64,000 bases of DNA, from positions 212,495 to 276,494 of the forward strand of contig CAIJXT010000025.1 in the NCBI GenBank assembly GCA_903824665.1, given 5' to 3'. The stretch comes from an uncultured Bacteroidota bacterium. GTDB taxonomy: Bacteria > Bacteroidota > Bacteroidia > Chitinophagales > Chitinophagaceae. The position numbers and the translations under genes were made by a program. Under the pieces are notes generated by a model, which was not told the DNA's origin, searched no databases, and saw nothing but the letters and a program-made list of their open reading frames with translations. Position 1 is the first letter of the stretch, and each line of letters starts with the position of its first letter. Below, in pieces: positions 1-7,510 of the stretch.

Positions 1-1
1 T

Positions 2-103
2 GGAAGGTCTGGTGTACGAGGTCGTTATATGTATTATTCATTTACTGTCAACAATGATTCCGTTTGTGAGCGTAGATATTTTCAAACAAAAATAATTATT
101 TAA
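2..103 (+). CDS. possible 3' end of an unidentified protein (partial)
   Basis: An open frame enters from the left edge and stops with TAA at 101-103, giving about 33 residues that include YYSFTVN and RRYFQTK. The alternating hydrophobic and polar pattern resembles the end of a small beta-rich domain. The piece is too short to assign to a family and may be a chance frame. From 104 to about 296 I see no gene. Confidence 0.25.
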   Translation, partial: GRSGVRGRYMYYSFTVNNDSVCERRYFQTKIII

Positions 104-296
104 GAGAATGAAACAGGATTTTTTAAAAATAAATAACATGACCACTCAGCGGTATCAGCCCGTCACATCTATTTTCCAAATACAAACAATATGGTCCATT
201 TGTGATATCATGTTAACTACGACAACCGAAGAGTAGACAAAGCAGAAAAAAAGAAAGTATGCCGACTGGCCTCTTTTCCGCTTTCGTAATAACTAT

Positions 297-327
297 AAAA
301 AACCCCGCCATGCAAAAGCTGGCGGGG
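297..327 (-). terminator. rho-independent terminator of the SlyD-like gene
   Basis: CCCCGCCA (303-310) pairs with TGGCGGGG (320-327). Six A on the plus strand (297-302) give the U tract for a minus-strand transcript. It sits about 40 nt past the stop of the isomerase gene. Confidence 0.75.
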
Positions 328-369
328 CGCATTATCTTTATTCGTTGGCAAAAGTGCGAACAACGAAAA

Positions 370-798
370 TTATCCGATCGATACGAGTTCGATGTCGAAT
401 GTGAGGTCGTGACCAGCCAATGGGTGGTTGCCATCAAGTGTCACCATATCTTCATTGATTGCTACGATTACAACAGGGAATACGTTACCCTGATTATCAC
501 CCATCTGCAATTCCATACCTACCTCAGGATTCATATCGGCAGGAAATTCAGTGATTGGATAGTCCATGACCATGTCATCACTTCTGTGTCCGTAAGCCTC
601 ATCAACCGGAATATTGACGGTTTTCTTGTCGCCGGGTATCATATTGACAACCGCGTCGTCAAATCCTTTGATCACTTGTCCCTGACCAGCAATAAAACTT
701 AAAGGTTCTCTTCCTTCCGAACTATCGAATGTAGAACCATCATTGAGGCGGCCATGGTAGTGCACGTTGACCTTATCTCCCTTTTGTACGTGTGACAT
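370..798 (-). CDS. FKBP-type peptidyl-prolyl cis-trans isomerase, SlyD-like
   Basis: A 142-residue cytoplasmic prolyl isomerase and chaperone. The FKBP start (VNVHYHGRL, residues 11-19), the GQGQVIKGFDDAV segment (38-50) and an insert-in-flap region with VDEAYGHRSDD (about 66-76) followed by a closing strand (LTFDIELVSIG) match the SlyD layout. It lacks the His-rich metal-binding tail of enterobacterial SlyD, as many Bacteroidota homologues do, and has no signal peptide. It is transcribed divergently from the muramidase gene and ends at a clear terminator. Confidence 0.9.
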   Translation of the reverse strand: MSHVQKGDKVNVHYHGRLNDGSTFDSSEGREPLSFIAGQGQVIKGFDDAVVNMIPGDKKTVNIPVDEAYGHRSDDMVMDYPITEFPADMNPEVGMELQMGDNQGNVFPVVIVAINEDMVTLDGNHPLAGHDLTFDIELVSIG

Positions 799-810
799 CT
801 TTTACGTTTG
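783..810 (+). promoter_or_regulatory. candidate promoter for the NamZ-like gene
   Basis: TTTG at 783-786 and a perfect -7 element TACGTTTG at 803-810. The 16-nt spacing is shorter than the usual 19-21. The expected transcript start near 817 lies after the ATG at 813, which supports the TTG at 888 as the real start codon. The site overlaps the first codons and leader of the divergent isomerase gene. Confidence 0.35.
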
Positions 811-887
811 AGATGAATAAATTAAAGCGTGCAAGTTACGGTTTTATAATCTATGCACCTGTATCTTTATGGCAAATAAAGGTTAAA

Positions 888-2057
888 TTGAAGAACATTA
901 TTTCTTGCTTCCTGTTCATTTTTTTGTCGGTCCCTATTTTCGGCAAAGGACTTACAGATACCACCATACAACCTGCTGCCGCCTACCCGGACAAGTTTTT
1001 GGGCGATCTAAAAGGATTGCGGGTAGGCCTCATCATCAACCAGACGTCAGAAAGCAATGGAAAATCGCTGCTTGATGTGTTGATATCACGGGGCATAAGG
1101 GTGACGAAAATTTTTGTACCCGAACATGGATTCCGCGGAAACGAAGACGCAGGTGCCCATATAGCCAACGGAATAGACAGTGCTACCAAACTACCCGTAA
1201 TATCGTTATATGGTGCCAACAAAAAACCAACCAGCGCACAACTTGACGATGTTGACATAATGATATACGACCTGCAGGATGTGGGAGTGCGTTTCTATAC
1301 CTATATATCTACGTTGCAATACTGCATGGAGGCCGCAGCAAATACAGGTAAACGTTTTATGGTATTAGACCGGCCCAATCCAAACGGTTTCTATGTTGAC
1401 GGCCCCGTACTTGAAAAGAAACATTCATCGTTTGTGGGAATGCAGCCAATACCGGTTGTTTATGGTATGACGGCAGGCGAATATGCACGTATGCTGGTTG
1501 GTGAGGGTTGGTTTGCCGGCGCCGCAAGTCTTCAATTAACGGTAGTACCATGTAGAAATTACACGCACAGTAGAAAATACATATTGCCGGTGCCTCCATC
1601 TCCAAATCTGCGTACTATGGACGCAATCTATGCCTACCCATCTCTTTGCTTATTCGAAGGCACTCCTGTAAGTGTCGGCAGAGGTACTGATAAGCCATTC
1701 ATGCAGTTTGGATGCCCGGAATTCAGGGGTTCCTATTCCTACAGTTTTGTTCCCCGAAGCGGATATGGTGCCAAAAAACCGCCTTTTGAAGACAAAGAAT
1801 GTTTTGGCAAAGTGGTCACCAAAATGGGGTTTACCAACCAAATGCAGCTGGACTGGTTGCTGGACGCCTACAAAGCACATCCGCAAAAGGACAAATTCTT
1901 TACTCCTTTTTTTACCAAATTAAGCGGAACAAATAACCTGGAAGCACAAATCAGAGACCTAAAAAATGCAGCATCTATCAGACAATCCTGGAAAAAAGAT
2001 ATCATCAGGTTCAAAAAAATAAGAAAGAAGTATCTGCTATATCCCGATTTTGAGTAA
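888..2057 (+). CDS. namZ: exo-beta-N-acetylmuramidase NamZ-like (DUF1343)
   Basis: About 390 residues, exported. The DUF1343 family contains NamZ, which removes MurNAc from the non-reducing end of peptidoglycan fragments during cell wall recycling. Conserved blocks visible are PEHGFRG (about residues 78-84), DLQDVGVRFYTY (128-139), DRPNPNG (161-167) and GMTAGEYA. I chose the TTG at 888 because it begins a typical signal peptide (KNIISCFLFIFLSVPIFG), has AAAGG five bases upstream, and lies downstream of a candidate promoter. The alternative ATG at 813 would add a 25-residue non-hydrophobic leader. The gene stands alone. Confidence 0.85.
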   Translation: MKNIISCFLFIFLSVPIFGKGLTDTTIQPAAAYPDKFLGDLKGLRVGLIINQTSESNGKSLLDVLISRGIRVTKIFVPEHGFRGNEDAGAHIANGIDSATKLPVISLYGANKKPTSAQLDDVDIMIYDLQDVGVRFYTYISTLQYCMEAAANTGKRFMVLDRPNPNGFYVDGPVLEKKHSSFVGMQPIPVVYGMTAGEYARMLVGEGWFAGAASLQLTVVPCRNYTHSRKYILPVPPSPNLRTMDAIYAYPSLCLFEGTPVSVGRGTDKPFMQFGCPEFRGSYSYSFVPRSGYGAKKPPFEDKECFGKVVTKMGFTNQMQLDWLLDAYKAHPQKDKFFTPFFTKLSGTNNLEAQIRDLKNAASIRQSWKKDIIRFKKIRKKYLLYPDFE

Positions 2058-2267
2058 AAGGATAAACAAGAATCACAGTAATATTAACCAATAATTGATA
2101 TTGACCCTTTCTGAAATAAATTCAGGTATTTGCTAAAACCCGCTTCAGTAGCGGATCGAAGCCGGGAATAACAAAATCTTATGAAGAATTTTGATTACTT
2201 TGCACACTGATAATCATAAAAATACTAATTTAGTAGTTCATTGTTAAAACCAATTAATACAACTAAT

Positions 2268-2663
2268 ATGAAAAAGCTGATCACAACATGCGTACTTCTT
2301 ACCAGTGTTACAATGGTGTCGTTTGCGCAATCAAAAGCCACATCTAAGTCTGCAGTACAGCAAACGGCTTCACCAGCAAAAGCTGCGACAGTAAAATCTA
2401 CTATGCCTTCACCGGAACAATATGCCGAGCGTCGTGCAAAAGCTGCACAGCAGCAATACGGACTGACGGCTGACCAGTACAAAGGTGTATATGCAGCAGA
2501 GCTCGAATACGAACAGCAATACCAGCAGGCCAAAGCCAATGGATATGAGCCAGGCCCTGGACAAAGCATGCAAATGAAAATGGGTCGCGATCAGAAAATA
2601 AAAAGCGCAATGTCGGCTGAACAGTATACAAAATACGAAGCTGCTCAGAAGTCTGCTCGATAA
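2268..2663 (+). CDS. small exported Ala/Gln-rich protein, unknown function
   Basis: 131 residues. A clear signal peptide (MKKLITTCVLLTSVTMVSFAQ) is followed by a low-complexity Ala/Ser/Thr/Lys linker and a helical C-terminal region containing two similar segments, LTADQYKGVYAAE and MSAEQYTKYEAAQ. The 'L/MxxEQY' pattern recalls small periplasmic helical proteins of Bacteroidota, but I do not recognise a family. The ATG at 2268 is chosen over an upstream frame extension because it starts the signal peptide. A terminator follows at 2696. Confidence 0.75.
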   Translation: MKKLITTCVLLTSVTMVSFAQSKATSKSAVQQTASPAKAATVKSTMPSPEQYAERRAKAAQQQYGLTADQYKGVYAAELEYEQQYQQAKANGYEPGPGQSMQMKMGRDQKIKSAMSAEQYTKYEAAQKSAR

Positions 2664-2695
2664 TACAATAATAGCCTATTATTCAAATAGTTGTT

Positions 2696-2724
2696 GAGCC
2701 CGGCAAACGCCGGGCTCTTTCATT
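2696..2724 (+). terminator. rho-independent terminator
   Basis: GAGCCCGGC (2696-2704), loop AAAC, GCCGGGCTC (2709-2717), followed by TTTCATT. It lies about 30 nt past the stop of the small exported protein. Confidence 0.75.
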
Positions 2725-2878
2725 GTCGCTGATTATTCACAATCTATTACCGCTGTTCCGGAAAAATCAAACGATTTGGTTTTCAACGATTTGATGTGTT
2801 GTTGCATCGATCACAAAAAAACACCACAACAGGCGGTCACAACACAGAAATTTAATTTGAGTTTTTTTTCTGAAACAC

Positions 2879-2909
2879 TTTGACTTTGGGAACATTTACA
2901 TTAACTTTA
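2879..2909 (+). promoter_or_regulatory. promoter of the His/Cys-rich protein gene
   Basis: TTTG at 2879-2882, 19 nt, then TAACTTTA at 2902-2909 (7 of 8 matches to TAnnTTTG). The spacing fits the Bacteroidota sigma-ABfr consensus. The expected start near 2916 gives a leader of about 48 nt. Confidence 0.5.
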
Positions 2910-2963
2910 ACCTCTGTTAACCAAAAACCATTTTTTCTAACAAAACAATTCAAAAACTAGCTT

Positions 2964-3314
2964 ATGAAATTCAGAATTCTTACGAGCATGCTGCTGATGG
3001 TATTCCTTTCAGCGTTCACCGCAACTCAGGCAAATGCACATGGCTGCAAAGACAATTGCGGCGGTCACCATTACGGATGGGGTCATTGTGGTTACATCTA
3101 CGGTCCAGATGGCTGTTACGCTCGTCATAAGGCAGGTTGCGACAATAAGTGCGAAAGCAAATGTGGTTCTACATGTGGTTCACACCACAGCGGATGCTGC
3201 AGTCACACATACCGCCGTGCTCATTATTACGAAAATTGCTGCGGTGGTGGTCACCTGCATGCATGTTCTGGTAACGATTGCAGCAAAAAATGCGACAAAA
3301 GCGACAAAGAATAG
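2964..3314 (+). CDS. exported His- and Cys-rich protein, putative metal-binding
   Basis: 116 residues: a signal peptide with an A-x-A type cleavage site (QANA-H), then about 91 mature residues with 15 Cys and about a dozen His, many as GC, CC, GHC, HH and C-x3-C combinations. The composition suggests metal binding or a dense disulfide network outside the cytoplasm. I recognise no named family. Gly and charged residues fill the gaps between the Cys, and the tail is Lys/Asp-rich (KKCDKSDKE). The gene is monocistronic, with its own promoter at 2879 and a strong UUCG-loop terminator. Confidence 0.8.
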   Translation: MKFRILTSMLLMVFLSAFTATQANAHGCKDNCGGHHYGWGHCGYIYGPDGCYARHKAGCDNKCESKCGSTCGSHHSGCCSHTYRRAHYYENCCGGGHLHACSGNDCSKKCDKSDKE

Positions 3315-3334
3315 TATCAACAATACTTCAAAAC

Positions 3335-3361
3335 AAAAAAGCTGCTTCGGCAGCTTTTTTT
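3335..3361 (+). terminator. rho-independent terminator with UUCG tetraloop
   Basis: AAAAAAGCTGC (3335-3345), loop TTCG, GCAGCTTTTTT (3350-3360). The stem and U tract are perfect, directly after the His/Cys-rich gene. The A/U symmetry means it could act in both directions. Confidence 0.85.
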
Positions 3362-3717
3362 GTGCTCCCCCAAACCCAAACACCCTCCTATAACGTACCA
3401 ACCCGACGTTTTTGCTGAGAAACAGATTATATAAACTTGGGCAAACTAAAATACACTACCTGAAGCAAAAGTGAAATGCTGCCACACAAAATCGAGATGC
3501 TGCAATTACTGAGAATCGCAGCAGCAACTGCAGCTATCATTTTACCAATATGAATCCTGCAATGGTAATATTGATCGGCAAATAGAAAGATGTTCAAACG
3601 TTATCCTGTTTCACCATGTCCGAACACTTCATATTACTTGAAGGAAAAGCAATAAGTGACGAACTAACAACAACTGTAATACACTATTACTATCCACTTT
3701 TGGCTTATTTTAGCACC
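3362..3717. other. 356-bp intergenic stretch without recognised content
   Basis: It lies between the terminator of the His/Cys-rich gene and the M1 peptidase start. An open frame in phase with the peptidase reaches back to an ATG at 3616, but those residues precede the signal peptide and look non-coding. I found no convincing two-part promoter, RNA gene or repeat here. Confidence 0.4.
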
Positions 3718-6711
3718 ATGAAGCTGTCGCTATATTTTCTGTGTTTGTTTTTATCTGTTTCGTGTTTTGCACAACCCTACTGGCAACAACGTGTTGATAC
3801 AAGAATTGAAGTAAAACTGGACGATAACCAGCACATACTGAATGGGTTTGAAGAAATTGAATACACGAATAATGCTCCGGACACACTGCAGTATATTTAT
3901 ATGCATTTGTGGCCAAATGCTTACAAAAATGACCTTACGCCCTTTGCCAAACAACAGGATATCAACCACAGCACAGCATTCTATTTTGCGAAACGCAAAG
4001 ACCGTGGTTATATGGATAGCCTGCAGTTTTTTATTGATGGGGCGCGGGCCGAGCATTTTTCTACAGAAGCTACACCCGACATTGCAAGGGTAGATTTGCC
4101 AAAGCCACTACTCCCTGGAGGCAAAATCAAAATCACCACTCCGTTCCGGGTAAAATTACCAATCATATTTTCCAGAAACGGACACACCGGTCAGGCATAC
4201 TATGTATCACAGTTTTTCCCAAAACCTGCAGTATACGACAGTAAAGGTTGGCACCCTATTTCCTATCTTGATCAGGGCGAGTTTTATAGTGAGTTTGGGT
4301 CTTACGATGTTGCTGTGACGCTACCGGCAAACTATGTGATACTGGCAACAGGCAATTGTATGAACGAACGTGAAAACAAGTGGCTCGATTCGCTGTCTAC
4401 CCTACCCCTGCCTGCCGATACGTTGTACAGCAAAAAATCATCAAAAGCGCCTGTAAGTTCTACAGAATGGAAAACCGTCCGTTTTACTGAAGACAATATC
4501 CATGACTTTGCATGGTTTGCAGATAAGCGCTTTATAGTGAGAAAAGACACTGTAACCTCACCCGGCAACAAAAAACTCGTGACAACATGGACTGCTTTTT
4601 TACCTGAATATCAGGCCCAGTGGAAGAACGGAACCCAATACCTCAAAGATGCCATTCTGCACTATGGCCAGTATGTAGGCCCCTACCCATACAGCACAAT
4701 TAAAGCTGTACTGGGAGATATGAAATCTGGAGGGGGGATGGAATACCCCACAATAACGCTAATAGACCGCGTAGCTACTGCCAAACTCGAAACAGTGATT
4801 ATACACGAGGCTGGCCACAACTGGTTTTATGGCATGCTGGCAAGCAACGAAAGAGACCATGCGTGGATGGATGAAGGTCTGAACACTTTCTATGAACAAA
4901 AAACTACCGCATCAATACACAAAATACCGCTAAAGAAAAAGAAAAACAAAGTAGATGAAGCGCTGTTGTACTATGAGCTGGCTGCCACAAACGACGACCA
5001 GCCAATAAACAGCCATTCTGAGCACTTCAGGAATCTGAATTACGGTATAGATGTATATTACAAGACAGCCTTGATGCTGGGTTGGCTGGAAGAATATATG
5101 GGTGCGGATACCTTTGGGCTGGCCATGAGATCCTATTTTGAACAATGGCGCTTCCGCCATCCGCAACCTGAAGACTTCCGTGCCGTAATGGAACAATACA
5201 CGTCCAAACCACTTAATTGGTTTTTCGAAGATCTGTTGAATACGAGCAGGAAAATTGACTTTGCTGTAATAAAGGCTAAGATTCGTGAAGGAAATACTGT
5301 GGTGACCATTAAAAACAACTCAGCTATTGCCGCACCTGTACACATCGCTGCTTACCGGAAAGACAGCATGACGGGTGACGCATGGACCACACCATTTGCC
5401 GGCACCACCAGCATCACGATGGCAGGTACCAACTGGAATAAAATAAAGGTGGAAAGCGATATTCCGGACGCGAAAACCGCCAACGATGCTTATCGCAAAA
5501 ATGCCCTGTTCCATCATTTTGGCATCAAACTCAAGCCTTTTGCAGGCATCAACAGGTCTGAGAAAGACAAGGTATTTATTGGTCCTGCGCTCGGTCTGAA
5601 TAAGTATGATGGCTTTATGGGTGGCCTGTTCATACACAACCTTACTATACCCGAAAACCGTTTTGTTTTTGCTTTCGCACCTATGTATTCCTTTCGTACC
5701 GAGACCTTTACAAGCGCGGGTGCCATGGGCTTTTCGTGGTACCCCAACAGCAAGTTTAAAGAGATCATGATTATGGTAGACGCCAAATCTTTTCACCACA
5801 ACGAAACAAGCCTGAACATGAACAGGGCTATCTATGCCCGTTATACCAAGATAGCACCTTCAATCCTTTTTACACTAAAAGAATCCAACCCGCTGAGTCC
5901 TGTCATTCGTACATTATCACTGAAACAATACAACATTACCGAAGACGCTTTTGCATTCGGCACAGACAGTCTGGCAATTCCCACCATGACCAATAGTCAA
6001 AACATGTATGCCGGTCTACGGTATCAGCATCTGAATAAAAGAACCTACAATCCATTCAGTTACTCTTTGGACGGACATGGCAATGCCGACTTTGCAAAGC
6101 TCAATGTAGAAGGAAACATACGGATAGACTACTACGCACCCAAAAAATCGCTCTTCGTACGCGCATACTTCGGAAAGTTCTTTGCAATCAACAACAATCC
6201 TGCTACAACCAACAGGTACATCCTCAACGCCAGCTATAGCGGAATGAATGACTACCTTTATGATGGTACCTACCGTGGCAGGAATGTACAGGATGGTCTT
6301 GTTGGTCAACAGGTATCTGCAATTCAGGAGGGTGGATTTAAAATACCGGTTTTCAATGGTGTATTGCGTTCAGACAATTGGCTGGCAGCCGTAAATCTCA
6401 AAACTGACCTCCCAAAAATAGGCTTCCCAATACGAATATTTGTAGACGCAGGCATTATGCCAAATCCCAATCCTGGTTTCAAAAATGTAAAAAGCACAAC
6501 AGTATTTTATGATGCGGGTCTGGAACTGTTCCTGTCCAAAGAGGTTTCCGTTTTCTTCCCGTTGTTGATGAGCCAGGAAATCCGCGACCATCTCAGCAGC
6601 GAATTTGGCAGTAAGAACGTATTTACGCGCAGCATATCTTTTACACTCAATCTTGAGAATATCAACTGGTTGAGGCTTCCTGGAAAACTAATAAAAACAA
6701 CGCTCAACTAA
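3718..6711 (+). CDS. M1 family metallopeptidase with C-terminal beta-barrel-like region
   Basis: 997 residues starting at the ATG that begins the signal peptide MKLSLYFLCLFLSVSCFAQ. The N-terminal M1 part has the aminopeptidase substrate motif GGGMEYP and the zinc site HEAGH (363-367) with the third ligand E386, exactly the HExxH-x18-E spacing. From about residue 600 to the end the sequence changes to alternating amphipathic strands (KVFIGPALGLNKYDGFMGG, later strands ending in ISFTLNLENINW), like an outer membrane beta-barrel. The protein is therefore probably an outer-membrane-anchored peptidase. Classical aminopeptidase N is shorter and lacks this part. Confidence 0.85.
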   Translation: MKLSLYFLCLFLSVSCFAQPYWQQRVDTRIEVKLDDNQHILNGFEEIEYTNNAPDTLQYIYMHLWPNAYKNDLTPFAKQQDINHSTAFYFAKRKDRGYMDSLQFFIDGARAEHFSTEATPDIARVDLPKPLLPGGKIKITTPFRVKLPIIFSRNGHTGQAYYVSQFFPKPAVYDSKGWHPISYLDQGEFYSEFGSYDVAVTLPANYVILATGNCMNERENKWLDSLSTLPLPADTLYSKKSSKAPVSSTEWKTVRFTEDNIHDFAWFADKRFIVRKDTVTSPGNKKLVTTWTAFLPEYQAQWKNGTQYLKDAILHYGQYVGPYPYSTIKAVLGDMKSGGGMEYPTITLIDRVATAKLETVIIHEAGHNWFYGMLASNERDHAWMDEGLNTFYEQKTTASIHKIPLKKKKNKVDEALLYYELAATNDDQPINSHSEHFRNLNYGIDVYYKTALMLGWLEEYMGADTFGLAMRSYFEQWRFRHPQPEDFRAVMEQYTSKPLNWFFEDLLNTSRKIDFAVIKAKIREGNTVVTIKNNSAIAAPVHIAAYRKDSMTGDAWTTPFAGTTSITMAGTNWNKIKVESDIPDAKTANDAYRKNALFHHFGIKLKPFAGINRSEKDKVFIGPALGLNKYDGFMGGLFIHNLTIPENRFVFAFAPMYSFRTETFTSAGAMGFSWYPNSKFKEIMIMVDAKSFHHNETSLNMNRAIYARYTKIAPSILFTLKESNPLSPVIRTLSLKQYNITEDAFAFGTDSLAIPTMTNSQNMYAGLRYQHLNKRTYNPFSYSLDGHGNADFAKLNVEGNIRIDYYAPKKSLFVRAYFGKFFAINNNPATTNRYILNASYSGMNDYLYDGTYRGRNVQDGLVGQQVSAIQEGGFKIPVFNGVLRSDNWLAAVNLKTDLPKIGFPIRIFVDAGIMPNPNPGFKNVKSTTVFYDAGLELFLSKEVSVFFPLLMSQEIRDHLSSEFGSKNVFTRSISFTLNLENINWLRLPGKLIKTTLN

Positions 6712-6757
6712 TCAGTAGGAACCTAATCGGAAATTAAAAGTACTTACGCCTGCCGGA

Positions 6758-7510
6758 TCAAATTCTGATCATTTGCGACTGCATGATCCAGCCGGTACGG
6801 CTGTCGGGCAGACTTACTTCTACCCATGTGCCCCGCTGGCTTACAACTTTCACAGTTGCGCCTTCAGGCAACAATGCCAATGGTTTTCCCTTGAGCTGTT
6901 CATTCATCATGGGAGTGTCGTTTTCCATCACCACAGCATCCGGCGATTGCCTGCTGTTTGCTGCCGCCACAAACCCGAAAATCAAGAAACAACAGAATAC
7001 GAATGTTAATATACCAGGAAGCTGCACTGGAATTCTGCCACCTATGGTCATAAAGCGTCTGGCCCAAACAGAAAAAATAATTAGCAAAAAAGTAATCAGC
7101 GATGCTACTGCCCAATCGGTAGCCATTGTATGAGCGGTAAGTTGCTTCCACCACCCGATGAAAAAAATGTCTTCAACCTGTGTTGCATGGTTGGGAATCC
7201 TTGCTTGTGTGATTTCAAGATTTTCGCGGGCTTCCTTGTACTCCGGGTCAATAAACAATGCACGCTGATAATTGAGCACCGCTAATGCCACCTTGTTCAT
7301 CCGATAGTATGAATTGCCAAGGTTGAAATATACTTCAGCGTTTTGGGGCTTGCCGGCAGCTACCTGTTCAAAATATAAAACCGCACTATCGTATTGTTTG
7401 GCATGGTAATGATCAGCGGCACGCTTCCACAGCTCTTTATATCCGGCAGCGCTCCCAATAACTGGAAATACAAGGTATATAAAAACGAAGATAGCTATGA
7501 TCCTTTTCAT
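6758..7510 (-). CDS. batE: BatE-like TPR and SH3 domain protein
   Basis: 250 residues. A signal peptide or first membrane helix is followed by TPR units (WKRAADHYHAKQYDSAVLYFEQV; AEVYFNLGNSYYRMNKVALAVLNYQRAL), two hydrophobic helices (about 135-150 and 165-185) and a C-terminal bacterial SH3 domain (ALLPEGATVKVVSQRGTWVEV, then GWIM). This is the BatE architecture of the Bacteroides aerotolerance operon. Its start overlaps the stop of batD by 4 nt (ATGA), so the two are co-translated. No moxR or batA-C lies in the window. Confidence 0.8.
   Translation of the reverse strand: MKRIIAIFVFIYLVFPVIGSAAGYKELWKRAADHYHAKQYDSAVLYFEQVAAGKPQNAEVYFNLGNSYYRMNKVALAVLNYQRALFIDPEYKEARENLEITQARIPNHATQVEDIFFIGWWKQLTAHTMATDWAVASLITFLLIIFSVWARRFMTIGGRIPVQLPGILTFVFCCFLIFGFVAAANSRQSPDAVVMENDTPMMNEQLKGKPLALLPEGATVKVVSQRGTWVEVSLPDSRTGWIMQSQMIRI

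Noticed and set aside
3034..3393. 119-residue frame overlapping the His/Cys-rich gene
   Set aside because: It lacks a signal and reads through the terminator; the Cys-rich frame has the promoter, signal peptide and proper stop.
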